NCBI GenBank assembly: GCA_963829965.1
Contig: CAWHLK010000022.1
Span: 124,001-188,000, forward strand
DNA from: DASXZH01 sp963829965
Lineage (GTDB): Bacteria; Armatimonadota; Fimbriimonadia; Fimbriimonadales; Fimbriimonadaceae
DNA length: 64,000 bases
Direction of reading: 5' to 3'
This document shows positions 7,676 to 16,674 of this stretch, in pieces (the first letter of the stretch is position 1; each line of letters begins with the position of its first letter). The position numbers were made by a program, and so were the translations under genes. The notes under the pieces are model-generated. The model was not told the DNA's origin. It searched no databases and saw only the letters and a list, made by a program, of their open reading frames with translations.

Positions 7676-8956
7676 TCAAGGTTTGCTCTCTATATAAGGG
7701 TAACTAAAGGCCACGTCGTCGCCTGGCGATTTTGAGCTTCCTCCATCATCCTTCAGGTTTGGCCCAACGCTATAAATTACAAACCCACCTGGCCTCTGCT
7801 TGAAGTGCAAGGGACCCTTGGTGAAGGGGTCTGCCGCCGTTTTGGGTAAGGCCCCACCAAGATTGGAGAGCTTCTGAAGCCCGAGAAGAGTCACTTCCTG
7901 CATCGCTTGATACCGGACAAAGGAGGTCCAGGCTTGGCGGAATTCGCCGATTTGGTAGTAAGTCGGCCCAGATTTCATCGCCTTGTCCGATACTGAGCAC
8001 ATCTTGTTCACTTGCTCAATCTCCGAAAGGGACTTGTCACTGGCGATCTCATAAAGGGCCGTATAAACTTGAAGGTGCCGGGTCTCAAATGCTTCCATAA
8101 TCGTTCGCCTCTTGACGCCGTCTGTGGCCCGAATTAAGGCGTTTAAGTCAGGATCGTTGGAATCCGCTTTTTCCCCCATCCCTAAAGCATTCTCATCCCC
8201 TTTCGCCGGCGCCATTAAGGTCATATACATGACCGTCTCCTGGGGAATCACTGCCGCAATGCTAAAGCTGTTGGGAAACTTGGACATGCCTTGTAACATC
8301 GCACCCGCGCATTTTGGATTACCCAACTGTTCCGTAACGATTTGATCGACCGTTTGGACCGCATTCGAATGGATCGAATAAGCAACCAGCCAATCGATTA
8401 GAGTCGGATATTCCATAGAATGCTTCATTAGCTGCGCGACGCATCCAATGTCGCTGCCCGCCGCAGCAAAGTTCCCCGAGTGAGCTTCTACTCTCGCTCG
8501 AAGGCAAAGCAGCTTCGCGATGAGTTTGAAGTTGCCATTCCTCCCAAAATCCATGCCTTCGACGCGAGCTGTGGTGGGAGACAAGTAGCAGTGGGGCAAA
8601 GCACAAGCTTTTTTAACCTCGACTAGTATGGGAGCAGCTTTCGCTACTTGCTTTTTCGCGGAATCTAGAGAAGCCGCGTCGAGTTTTTCGATAGGCTCGA
8701 CCCATAGAGGCTGTTTTTTCAGCATCGCGAACGCCAACTCATAGTGGCCCGCCGCGTTTTCGGCGGAAGGCACGTGGTGGATCAGGTCGTCACGCCGGTA
8801 CGCAAGGCCGATATTATGGGCGTATGCCTCTGCGGCAGGTAGTTCACCGGCTGCTTCCTTAAACGCCGCCTCGTTAGGATTCGGCTTTGTCTTCTCGCAA
8901 CCAAGCAGCGAGGCGGTTAGGAACACCGCCAGAAACAAGAATCTTCGACCGCCCAT
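7676..8956 (-). CDS. Hypothetical lipoprotein
   Basis: 426 residues from ATG 8956. The open frame continues to 9205, but the chosen start gives a proper lipoprotein signal, MGGRRFLFLAVFLTASLLGC, with cysteine at residue 20. The body is helical. The C-terminus carries DPFTKGPLHFKQRPGGFVIY followed by YSVGPN-type residues. This C-terminal module is shared with the protein at 20591-22018, so the two belong to one family common in planctomycetes and armatimonadetes. Function unknown; it is probably anchored on the periplasmic side of a membrane. Confidence 0.7.
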   Translation of the reverse strand: MGGRRFLFLAVFLTASLLGCEKTKPNPNEAAFKEAAGELPAAEAYAHNIGLAYRRDDLIHHVPSAENAAGHYELAFAMLKKQPLWVEPIEKLDAASLDSAKKQVAKAAPILVEVKKACALPHCYLSPTTARVEGMDFGRNGNFKLIAKLLCLRARVEAHSGNFAAAGSDIGCVAQLMKHSMEYPTLIDWLVAYSIHSNAVQTVDQIVTEQLGNPKCAGAMLQGMSKFPNSFSIAAVIPQETVMYMTLMAPAKGDENALGMGEKADSNDPDLNALIRATDGVKRRTIMEAFETRHLQVYTALYEIASDKSLSEIEQVNKMCSVSDKAMKSGPTYYQIGEFRQAWTSFVRYQAMQEVTLLGLQKLSNLGGALPKTAADPFTKGPLHFKQRPGGFVIYSVGPNLKDDGGSSKSPGDDVAFSYPYIESKP

Positions 8957-9235
8957 CGCTGTTAGAAGCAACGTGGATGGGATTGGAAACGTTGCCATAC
9001 GAAGAGTGTTGAGTGTTAAGATCCAGCGCAGTCGCGCGATATCTCTGGTCATTGGCAACGTGATCGTCCGCTCATCAAATGTCGCGTTCGATATCTTTGC
9101 GAACCCCGTTCCTCGTCCGCCGATGTAAGACAAAACATTCGAGCGTTTCGGGCGTGGCATCCAACACTTGAGCCACCCGAGTCCAGTCAAGCTGCCAAAT
9201 AACAATCGCTGCGATTCATTTCAAGTATTCGCACG

Positions 9236-9241
9236 TACACT
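9236..9241 (+). promoter_or_regulatory. -10 box of a probable leaderless promoter (TACACT)
   Basis: TACACT, six bases (CTTATT), then GTG 9248. Same geometry as at 422, 31917, 32408, 34778, 35106 and 51483. Confidence 0.5.
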
Positions 9242-9247
9242 CTTATT

Positions 9248-10549
9248 GTGCGGAAGACTCTCGCAATCCTTCTTTTTGGCGCTCTGTCGAGCGCTGTTTT
9301 TGCCCAGGGCTCTCCCTCAAGCCGAACCGAGCACGACGGCTGGATCATCGTTCGCCTTTCGGGAACGCCCCAAGAAATCGGGTACCAGCACGGCTCCCTT
9401 CTCGCGCCGGAGATCGCCGACACGCTGCAGACGATGAAGGCCGACCTGCTGGCACGAAGCCATCAGCCCTGGAGTTGGTATCGCGAGAACGCCCGCCGCA
9501 TCTTTTGGCCAAAACTGGATGATGAATACAAGCAGGAGATCCAGGGAATTGCCGATGGCGCCAAGTCAAGAGGCGACGCTTTGGACGCGGACGACATTCT
9601 TGCCATGAACGGCCAGATCGAGCTTTGGATGTACTACCTCCCGGTTCATCAAACGGCATTGCTCGCCCGAAGCGGCGCGCCAAACGCCTGCAGCGCGTTC
9701 GTCGCCACTGGCGCCGAAACCGCGGACGGAAAGATCGTGATGGGACAGAACTTCTGGTGGGATTACCTTGAAGGGGAGCGCTGGAACGTGGTCTTTGACA
9801 TCACCCCCAAAAACGGCCATCGATTCATGATGGACGCCCTGCCGGGGCTCATCATGAGCGGCTCGGACTGGGCCATCAACTCAGCCGGGCTCGCGCTAAC
9901 CGAAACCACGATTTCCGGATTTGTCGGATTTGATGAGAACGGCACTCCCGAGTTTGAGCGCATGAGAAAGGCGATCCAGTACGGGACAACCATGGCGGAC
10001 ATGGTGAGCACCCTGGAAAAGGACAACAACGGCGCCTACGCCAACACCTGGCTGATGGCCGATGCCAATACGAACGAGATCGGCAAGCTTGAGCTTGGCC
10101 TCAAGAACATGATCTACGTCCACACCAACGACGGATCATATTACGGGGCGAACTTCCCCGAAAACGCCAAGCTGATCCGCGAGGAGACCCAGGGCTACGA
10201 TCCTGCCGAAAACGCAGGCCGAATCAAGCGCTGGAAAGACGATTTGGCCAAGTATCGCGGCAAAATCGACGTGAGCCTTGCCATGCAGTTCCTGGGAGAT
10301 TCTTACGACGAGAACACGGGGCAAAAGGACGGCGCCGGCGGCGCGCTGTGCGGCAAATCCGCCGACTGGGGCGCAGTGAGCGCTCGGGTCCTGACCTCGG
10401 AAATGATTAAAGGAATGAAGTTCTGGGCCAAGATGGGCATCCCCGACGGCACCAAGATCAGCGCAACCCATCTGGAAGACGAACACCCCGAACTCAAGGG
10501 CGCCGGCGCCAAGGACTTGCCGTCATTTCCGTGGACGACGATCCAGTAG
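9248..10549 (+). CDS. Secreted C45 / phospholipase B-like Ntn hydrolase
   Basis: 433 residues from GTG 9248. A signal peptide ends at VFAQ (20). GTPQEIGYQHGSLLAPEI is the usual N-terminal motif of the C45 acyltransferase/phospholipase B-like group. Cys148 in NACSAFVATG is the expected nucleophile, freed by self-cleavage in relatives. GKIVMGQNFWWDY follows, another family motif. Enzymes of this fold cleave amide or ester bonds of lipids, bile salts or beta-lactams; the substrate here cannot be told. It is periplasmic or secreted and stands alone. The start is supported by a leaderless promoter. Confidence 0.8.
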   Translation: MRKTLAILLFGALSSAVFAQGSPSSRTEHDGWIIVRLSGTPQEIGYQHGSLLAPEIADTLQTMKADLLARSHQPWSWYRENARRIFWPKLDDEYKQEIQGIADGAKSRGDALDADDILAMNGQIELWMYYLPVHQTALLARSGAPNACSAFVATGAETADGKIVMGQNFWWDYLEGERWNVVFDITPKNGHRFMMDALPGLIMSGSDWAINSAGLALTETTISGFVGFDENGTPEFERMRKAIQYGTTMADMVSTLEKDNNGAYANTWLMADANTNEIGKLELGLKNMIYVHTNDGSYYGANFPENAKLIREETQGYDPAENAGRIKRWKDDLAKYRGKIDVSLAMQFLGDSYDENTGQKDGAGGALCGKSADWGAVSARVLTSEMIKGMKFWAKMGIPDGTKISATHLEDEHPELKGAGAKDLPSFPWTTIQ

Positions 10550-10844
10550 GTTTGGAGGTGAACGGTGAACTTGCACTGTGAACCGCGACGGTCACTCTAG
10601 CCTTGGCAAGGAATGCCAAATAGGTCTATACGGCAAGCATGCCCAAAGGCTGGAACATACGTCTACTATTTTCTGTTGCTTTCAGTTGGAATGCAAAATT
10701 GAGCTCCGAGCCGATCACAAAGAAGTCCAGCAAAAACGAAAAATTAAAATTAAAATTTTGAAAACGATGCTCCGATTTACTCCGATCTACTCCAAGCTTC
10801 CCTGACCCCCAAGCGCTGCCCGGCTAGTCCACAGTAAGAAAAAA
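10550..10844. other. Intergenic stretch before the heptamer repeat
   Basis: No gene seen. It holds a short GTGAAC direct repeat (10558-10580), A+T-rich AAATTAAAATT runs near 10741-10757, and two copies of CTCCGATYTACTCC near 10770-10795. None matches a known RNA or terminator. Confidence 0.4.
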
Positions 10845-10971
10845 CCCAATACCCAAAACCCAACACCCAACACCCAACACCCAACACCCAACACCCAACA
10901 CCCAAAACCCAAAACCCAAAACCCCAACACCCAAAACCCAACACCCAAAACCCAAAACCCAACCCCCCCCC
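10845..10971. repeat. Imperfect tandem heptamer repeat CCCAACA/CCCAAAA, about 17 units
   Basis: Units in order: one CCCAATA, one CCCAAAA, six CCCAACA, three CCCAAAA, one CCCCAACA, then CCCAAAA, CCCAACA, two CCCAAAA, and a partial unit running into nine C. The other strand reads TTTTGGG/TGTTGGG, which can form G-quadruplexes and resembles telomere repeats. It ends three bases before the ATG of the Rieske gene and takes the place of a ribosome-binding site. Confidence 0.95.
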
Positions 10972-10974
10972 AGC

Positions 10975-12069
10975 ATGGACCTCACCGAATACAGCGTTCA
11001 TCCCGAAATAGCCAAGGCCGCAACGCTGCCCGCGAGCTTCTACAACGACTCGGAGGTCTATCGCCTGGCAATAAACAGGCTGTTCGCCCGGAGCTGGCAG
11101 TTTCTTGGCGATACCGGCCTCGTCAAGGTTCCCGGTTCCGTTCACCCGCTGGTCCTTCTGGAAGGCTCGCTCAACGAGCCCCTTCTCCTCACCCGGGACA
11201 TCAAGGACCAACTCCACCTTGTCTCCAACGTTTGCCCTCACCGAGGCAACTTGGTTTGTGAAGGCGCGGGTGTGGAGCGGCATCTCCGCTGCCGCTATCA
11301 CGGCAGGCGTTTTGAACTCTCGGGCAAGTTTCTCTCGATGCCGGAGTTTGAAGGCGTCGAGAACTTCCCTGCTGAAGCCGACAGCCTTGCGCCGGCAAGG
11401 CTCGCCAACTGGGGACCTTTCCTGTTCGGCTCGCTGGGGTCGCCTGAGTCCTTTGAGAATGTGATCGACCCGGTTCAAAAGCGGCTTGACTGGCTGCCCT
11501 TGAACGAGTTTCGCCTTGACTCAGCACGCGCCCAGGAGTATTTGGTGAGAGCGCACTGGGCGCTTTATGTGGACAACTATCTGGAAGGCTTTCACATCCC
11601 GTTCATCCACCCCGCTTTGAGCCAAGCGATTAGTATCGACGACTACACTACCGAACTCTATGAACACGGAAACCTTCAGTTGGCGATGGCCAAGGAAGGC
11701 GATGTTTGTTTCGACCTCCCTAGAGAATCGCCCGATTTCGGTCACCGGGTCGCCGCTTACTACTACTGGCTGTTCCCCAACACGATGCTGAACTTTTATC
11801 CGTGGGGACTCTCCATCAACGTGGTCAAACCCCTGGGGCCGGACGTTACAAGGGTTTCCTTCATCCCCTACGTGTGGCGGGAAGAGCTTATCGGCGCGGG
11901 CGCAGGCGCGGAACTGGACCGGGTTGAGCGCGAAGACGAGGCGATCATCGAACTCGTGCAAAAGGGTGTGAAGTCGCGGTTCTACAACCGGGGCCGGTAC
12001 TCGCCAACGCGGGAAACGGGAACCCACCACTTCCACCGGATGATTGCCGACCGCATCCGGCAACCATGA
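10975..12069 (+). CDS. Rieske non-heme iron oxygenase, alpha subunit type
   Basis: 364 residues. The Rieske [2Fe-2S] site is C87-P-H89 and C106-x2-H109 (CPHRG and CRYHGR). The mononuclear iron site has N201, E204, H207 and H212 in DNYLEGFHIPFIHP. This architecture fits ring-hydroxylating dioxygenase alpha subunits and the choline/carnitine/betaine monooxygenase branch; the short length and lack of a beta subunit next to it favour the latter or a related demethylase. It needs a separate reductase, none of which is here. The start codon directly follows the repeat tract, so its expression signals are unclear. sucD lies 60 bases downstream. Confidence 0.85.
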   Translation: MDLTEYSVHPEIAKAATLPASFYNDSEVYRLAINRLFARSWQFLGDTGLVKVPGSVHPLVLLEGSLNEPLLLTRDIKDQLHLVSNVCPHRGNLVCEGAGVERHLRCRYHGRRFELSGKFLSMPEFEGVENFPAEADSLAPARLANWGPFLFGSLGSPESFENVIDPVQKRLDWLPLNEFRLDSARAQEYLVRAHWALYVDNYLEGFHIPFIHPALSQAISIDDYTTELYEHGNLQLAMAKEGDVCFDLPRESPDFGHRVAAYYYWLFPNTMLNFYPWGLSINVVKPLGPDVTRVSFIPYVWREELIGAGAGAELDRVEREDEAIIELVQKGVKSRFYNRGRYSPTRETGTHHFHRMIADRIRQP

Positions 12070-12129
12070 ACCCGCAGTGGCTTTTAGGCGCAGTGCCGAC
12101 GGCCATCGCGGGTAACATCGAACCCTCCA

Positions 12130-13022
12130 ATGGCGATTCTAGTTGACAAAAACACGCGAGTCCTTGTTGCCGGCATGACCGGCCGCGAAGGCGGCTTTCA
12201 CACCGGTCAGATGATCGAGTACGGCACCAATGTTGTGGCAGGCGTCACCCCCGGCAAAGGCGGGACGGAATCGCAGGGAGTCCCGATTTTTGACACCGCC
12301 GAAGAGGCGGTACGGGAGACCGGCGCAAACGCGGGGCTGATTTTTGTTCCCGCTCCATTTGCCGCTGATTCGATTTTGGAATGCTCCGCCGCAGGCCTTC
12401 CTTTCGTTTGCTGCATCACCGAATGGATCCCCATTCAGGATATGGTCCGAGTAGTGAATAAACTCAGGGCCGAAGGCAAAACGAGATTGCTGGGCGGGAA
12501 TTGCGCAGGAATCATCACCCCCGGCCAGTGCAAGATGGGCATTATGCCCGGCCATATTTTCGCTCCCGGACCGGTTGGGTTGGTCAGCCGCTCGGGGACG
12601 CTCACTTACGAAATTGTTGGGAGTTGACGAGCAACGGGCTCGGTCAAACCACCTGCGTGGGTATCGGCGGAGACCCGCTGCCCGGAACGCGCTTCCTGGA
12701 TGCTTTGGAGATGTTTGAAGCGGACCCTGAAACCGAGGCGGTGGTCATGGTCGGCGAAATCGGCGGGACCGATGAGGAAGCGGGCGCGGAGTTCATTAAA
12801 AAGATGACGAAGCCGGTTGTAGGGTTCATCAGCGGCCGAACCGCTCCTCCCGGAAAGCGAATGGGCCACGCAGGAGCGATCGTTTCCGGCGGCAAAGGCA
12901 CCGCTTCCTCCAAGGTTGATGCCTTATTGAACGCAGGAGCGGCAATCGCTGACAAGACCAGCGATATTCCGGAACTGGTTAAAGCGGCACTGCAAAAGGG
13001 CCGTCAGCCGGTCAAGGCGTAA
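12130..13022 (+). CDS. sucD: Succinyl-CoA ligase alpha subunit, one frameshift
   Basis: Full length is about 297 residues in two frames. The first (12130-12627) has the CoA-binding Rossmann part (TGREGGFHTGQMIEYGTNVV) and reads SRSGTLTYEIVGS before a stop. The second continues WELTSNGLGQTTCVGIGGDPLPG, the nucleotide-binding part, and holds the active-site histidine in GHAGAIVSGGKGTA. One T is missing near 12618 (GTTGGG for GTTTGGG), a homopolymer error. The enzyme makes ATP or GTP from succinyl-CoA in the TCA cycle together with SucC, which is not adjacent. A TAACAT box lies eleven bases before the ATG. Confidence 0.9.
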
Positions 13023-13265
13023 TAGCAGACGCAAACCGGGACGCCCGGCGAGCCCTTATAATGCCCGTCTGGTGTGAACACCACCCGTTCAGGATCCGAC
13101 CTTCCTGGTTGTGAGGGCAGAACCATCAGGTTGCCTTCTGTTCAAAGGTCTGGCCGTCCCAGAGAACCACCTGGCCGTCTTTGCCGCCGATTGCGCATCC
13201 GAAATTCCTTCACTTGTAAGATGTTATCTCCGGTCGGCCTTGCCAACCCGTAGAATAGACGGAAC
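13023..13265. other. Intergenic region with possible promoter
   Basis: A CCGGG-ACG-CCCGG hairpin (about 13037-13049) lies after sucD, without a T run. A TATAAT sits near 13057. No coding frame or known RNA could be recognised. The 3' end holds the TAGAAT box of the next gene. Confidence 0.35.
13251..13256 (+). promoter_or_regulatory. Candidate -10 box TAGAAT for the desulfurase gene
   Basis: TAGAAT ends nine bases before the TTG at 13266, so the 5' leader would be about two bases long. No clear -35. Confidence 0.4.
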
Positions 13266-14330
13266 TTGACCAAAGACCGCTATTTCGATAATGCAGCCAC
13301 CACGCCGGTAGATCCCCGGGTGGTGGAAGCCATGCTTCCTTTCTTTTGCGAAAGCTTCGGGAACGCCAACTCGCTTCACACATTTGGCGGGGCGGCCATG
13401 GCCGCCGTTGAAAAGGCCCGCGAGCAGGTTGCCCAGCTCATCGGCGCCCAAGCGCCGGATGAAATCGTTTTCACCTCGGGCGCCACGGAAGCCAACAACT
13501 GGATTGCCTACACCTTTCCGGACCTTGAGATAAGCCCCTTTGAGCACAGTTCGCTACAGGGCCCCGCCATGAGGCTGGGAAGGCATATTCTAGAAAACGA
13601 CGGGTTGGAACTCCGTGCGCCCAAGCACGACTCCGTGGTTAGCCTGATGAAGGTCAACAATGAGGTCGGAACGATCTTCGAACCGGAAAAGCTTGCCGGC
13701 AAGTACATCGTCCATAGTGACATCACCCAGGCGGTGGGCAAGATCCCAATGGACGTAAGCAAACTCGACTATGCGTCCTTCAGCGGACACAAGTTTTATG
13801 GCCCCAAGGGCGTGGGCGCGCTCTACGCGAAGGGCGCCAACTTTCCCGAACCCTTCTTCATGGGCGGAGATCAGGAAAACGGCCTAAGATCGGGGACTCT
13901 CAACGTCCCGGGAATCGTTGGGATGGGCGCGGCTGCCGAAATCGCTCTCCAAGAAAGAGAACAAGACTACGCTCTCGTCCAAGAACTTAGGGAGATAGTC
14001 CTGGAAGGCCTGGATAAAGCGCTTGATTTTCAGGTGAATGGAGGCGACCAAGTAAGTCCGTTTATTCTCAGCCTCAGTTTTTATGGAATGGAAGGAGAGA
14101 CGCTGGTCATCGAAATGGATAGATTAGGCTTTGCAATTAGCAGCGGCGCTGCCTGCAGTTCAAATTCAGTGGCTCCGAGCCATGTTTTGACCGCATTAGG
14201 CATGGAGCCGGAATGGCTGCGCGGAACGGTTCGGATCAGCTTTGGCCGCTTTAACACCAACCAATCGGCCCAAAATCTTGGGAAAGCTCTAACATTCGGG
14301 GCGGAAACTATAAATAACTTAAATGTGTAG
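13266..14330 (+). CDS. Cysteine desulfurase (NifS/IscS-like)
   Basis: 354 residues from TTG 13266, a little shorter than the usual 380-400 because the region after SGATEANNW is compact. RYFDNAATTPVDPRV opens the fold. H94 (EHSS) stacks on PLP, K176 in SFSGHKFYGPKG binds PLP, and C297 in SSGAACSSNS is the cysteine that carries the persulfide. It removes sulfur from cysteine for Fe-S cluster or thiolation pathways. No iscU, sufB or mnmA gene is next to it, so the exact role is open. It may be transcribed without a leader. Confidence 0.88.
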   Translation: MTKDRYFDNAATTPVDPRVVEAMLPFFCESFGNANSLHTFGGAAMAAVEKAREQVAQLIGAQAPDEIVFTSGATEANNWIAYTFPDLEISPFEHSSLQGPAMRLGRHILENDGLELRAPKHDSVVSLMKVNNEVGTIFEPEKLAGKYIVHSDITQAVGKIPMDVSKLDYASFSGHKFYGPKGVGALYAKGANFPEPFFMGGDQENGLRSGTLNVPGIVGMGAAAEIALQEREQDYALVQELREIVLEGLDKALDFQVNGGDQVSPFILSLSFYGMEGETLVIEMDRLGFAISSGAACSSNSVAPSHVLTALGMEPEWLRGTVRISFGRFNTNQSAQNLGKALTFGAETINNLNV

Positions 14331-14415
14331 AGTTATTTGTGCAACGTGAGACGTGTTTGAGCACGTCATTAGCGATATTGGCACGTATCAGCTGAATCCA
14401 GCGTAGAGGATAGGG

Positions 14416-14435
14416 GTGACCCTACTGAAGGTCAC
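14416..14435. promoter_or_regulatory. Inverted repeat GTGACC-N8-GGTCAC
   Basis: A perfect 6-bp inverted repeat 18 bases before the -35 box of the sigma factor gene, followed by an A-rich stretch. It could be a terminator for the desulfurase gene or an operator for the sigma factor promoter. Inference from symmetry only. Confidence 0.35.
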
Positions 14436-14452
14436 AAAATGAGGAATTTTTC

Positions 14453-14481
14453 TTGACAATGCGACGTAATCATGTTACTGT
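14453..14481 (+). promoter_or_regulatory. Strong sigma-70-type promoter of the sigma factor gene
   Basis: TTGACA (14453-14458), a 17-base spacer, then TACTGT (14476-14481), with TG one base before the -10 box. It implies an untranslated leader of about 135 bases before the ATG at 14623. Confidence 0.75.
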
Positions 14482-14622
14482 AAATAGGCAATCGGAAAAG
14501 CATGCCTTTTATTTCGGCACTGTTTCCGAGGGACTCACGAGCAACGCCTCCCTGAAGTCGAGGGTAGTTCGGCGCGCATCTGTCTCGAGCCATGGTATGA
14601 AACTAGGAGGACGCTAACAAGG

Positions 14623-15770
14623 ATGGCGCCAGAAAATGGACTAATCACGCAACCGCGACGAGGCCGAGCGATTACCGTTCGAACGCCAGGTCGTCACACA
14701 TTTGCCGAGGCCGGCAATCGGAATCCAATCTTGGATGACGTTGCCGCTGAGCCCGCAGAAGACGATCTGCTGGATCTTGAAACCGCGGACGAAGAAGAAG
14801 TAGACGGTGAAACGCCACCACAGCATGACGAGTCTGAAGAACTCGAAATGTGGATGCGGCAAACTCGCCGCGCCCACCTGCTTACCCCTGGACAAGAGGA
14901 AGAGTTGGCCAAGCGAGTTCAGGCCAAGGACTTGGTCGAGAGCGGTAAGAAGGTTGAAGCGCTCAAGCTTCTGAATCGGGAAAGCGTCAACTATACCGAT
15001 TTTGACGTCGAACTGGTGATTCGCGATGGCCGTGCTGCGAAGCAGCACCTCATCGAGTCGAACCTTCGGCTCGTGGTCAGTATCGCCAAGAAGTACAACG
15101 CACGAGGCATTCCTCTCGCGGATCTGATCCAGGAAGGCAACCTCGGCCTTATCCGTGCAGTCGAGAAGTTTGACTGGCGAAAGGGCTTCCGCTTCAGCAC
15201 GTACGCCACTTGGTGGATTCGCCGAGCTATCGCTCGCGCAATCATCAATCAGGGCCGCACCATCCGGATTCCGGTTTATGTCGCCGAACTCATCAACAAG
15301 GTTGTCAAGACCGCTTCCAGGCTCCAACAAGAGCTTCAGCGCGGAGCGACCGAAGAGGAGATCTCGCGAGAGGTCGGTCTTTCGGTCGACCGTGTTCGCG
15401 AAATGATGCGGGTTGCGGTTGAGCCGATTTCGCTAGAGACGCCGGTTGGCGAGAAAGATAACAGCTCGCATCGGAGACTTCGTCCACTCGACGAACATGC
15501 CGACACCCGGGAGACGTTACGTGGACGCTTATTCGCCGCGAAGAGATCGACGGCATTCTCGGCCGCCTCACTTCCCGTGAGCGCGACGTGGTGCGTCTTC
15601 GCTTCGGCTTGGACGATGGCCGCGCAAGGACCCTTGAAGAGGTCGGAGCGGAACTGAACGTGACGCGTGAGCGAGTTCGCCAAATCGAACTTCGCGCCAT
15701 GAAGAAGCTCCGCCACATCGGCCAAGAGCTAACTGCGCAGGGCTTCACCATCACGCCAACTCCCGTTTAA
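14623..15770 (+). CDS. rpoD: Primary RNA polymerase sigma factor, frameshifted
   Basis: About 382 residues over two frames. The start is fixed by AGGAGG twelve bases upstream. An acidic N-terminus is followed by region 1.2 (WMRQTRRAHLLTPGQEEELAKRV), regions 2.1-2.4 (RLVVSIAKKYNARGIPLADL, then FRFSTYATWWIRRAI) and region 3. Region 4 with the -35-reading helix (TLEEVGAELNVTRERVRQIE) is in the second frame. Between 15455 and 15520 the frame is broken; the expected reading (SSHIGDFV, DEHADTP, GDVTWTLIRREE) needs about three separate single- or two-base corrections. An essential gene is very unlikely to be broken like this, so these are probably assembly errors. Confidence 0.9.
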
Positions 15771-15796
15771 GCGATCCCACGCGGGCAAGGAGTATC

Positions 15797-15840
15797 AAGT
15801 GGCGGGTAATGTGCCCTAGGTGCATTACCCGCCACTTTAT
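15797..15840 (+). terminator. Rho-independent terminator after the sigma factor gene
   Basis: A 15-bp perfect stem (15797-15811 with 15823-15837, AAGTGGCGGGTAATG and its complement) with an 11-base loop, followed by TATTCTTT. It ends 70 bases after the sigma factor stop. Confidence 0.8.
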
Positions 15841-15843
15841 TCT

Positions 15844-16589
15844 TTGAACGAACGAGTGCTGCAGGCGATCGTTCAGGCCGTATTTCCGAACCGAACCGTT
15901 TTCGATCAGGGGCCGTTCCGGATTCTCATCGATCCTAACCGGTCGGCTATCTTGGTCAATTACGGGGTTCCTCTAAGGCCCATAACCTCTCCGGTCAGAG
16001 ACGTTGCCAGTTGGTCGAAACCTTCAAAGCCCACCACCGAATCCCCAGGATCGAATGCGCCGCTCGGGCCACGCCCGAGCTTGAGAGCGCGCTTCTACAA
16101 GCGGGTTTCAAGAAGGAGCACGAACTGGTGCTCATGGCATGCACGAGAGAGGCGTTCAAGCCCCGGCCGAACCTTAGCTTGGATATAAGAATGCTCGGTC
16201 CCAAAGATGACGTGCGCCAATACTATGACACTGCGAACAAGGCCTTTGAGATCGCATTGCCTATAGGCGACAGTCGGAGGCTGAAGGAAGATGCGGATAA
16301 GGAAACAGGACCCCTCAATATTGCCATCGCCTACGTTGACGGCAAGCCGGCAGGCTGTGCTTGTCTGGGGCCAACCTGGGAGCTATCCGGTGTGGGTGTG
16401 CTGGCAAAGTATCGAAGAAGAGGCATCGCTTCCGCGGTCAGCACTCTGCTGATGGAAGAACATTTTCGCGATCACGATCTCGTTTGGCTAACGGCCGAAG
16501 ACGCCCGGGCGGAGGCTCTCTATATGGGATTGGGCTTCGTTAATGTAGGGCACCACCAGTCCTGGGCGATTGTCCCGCAAGTTGTATAG
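15844..16589 (+). CDS. GNAT-family N-acetyltransferase, one frameshift
   Basis: About 248 residues. The first part reads LNERVLQAIVQAVFPNRTVF and then a region with DVAS; the frame shifts near 16002 into LVETFKAHHRIPRIECAARA. One T is missing (AGTTGG for AGTTTGG). The acetyl-CoA site is in the C-terminal half: VGVLAKYRRRGIASAVSTLL with the R/Q-x-x-G-x-G/A pattern, then EDARAEALYMGLGF. An earlier GTG (15820) lies inside the terminator stem, so TTG 15844 or GTG 15856 is more likely. It is probably a small-molecule acetyltransferase of unknown substrate. Confidence 0.7.
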
Positions 16590-16674
16590 GCCACTAAAAA
16601 GGCCATCGTGCTTCTGAAGAAGCGGCGGCTCAACGCGAGTGGGAGTTCACGGAGCCTCCGATGACCTTCCATTA

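Noticed and set aside
10845..10971. Repeat tract as a CRISPR array
   Set aside because: Units are 7 bases in direct tandem with no spacers and no cas genes in the window.
10777..11478. Reverse-strand ORF with a Gly-Trp-Val-Leu-rich repeat peptide across the heptamer tract
   Set aside because: It is the translation of the CCCAACA repeat and of the antisense of the Rieske gene; the repeat length is what keeps the frame open.
12600..12630. Programmed frameshift in sucD
   Set aside because: There is no slippery heptamer or downstream structure, and one missing T in a T run restores the normal protein.
13023..13265. A 6S or 4.5S RNA gene after sucD
   Set aside because: A TATAAT is present but neither the 6S bubble nor the SRP domain IV signature could be recognised.
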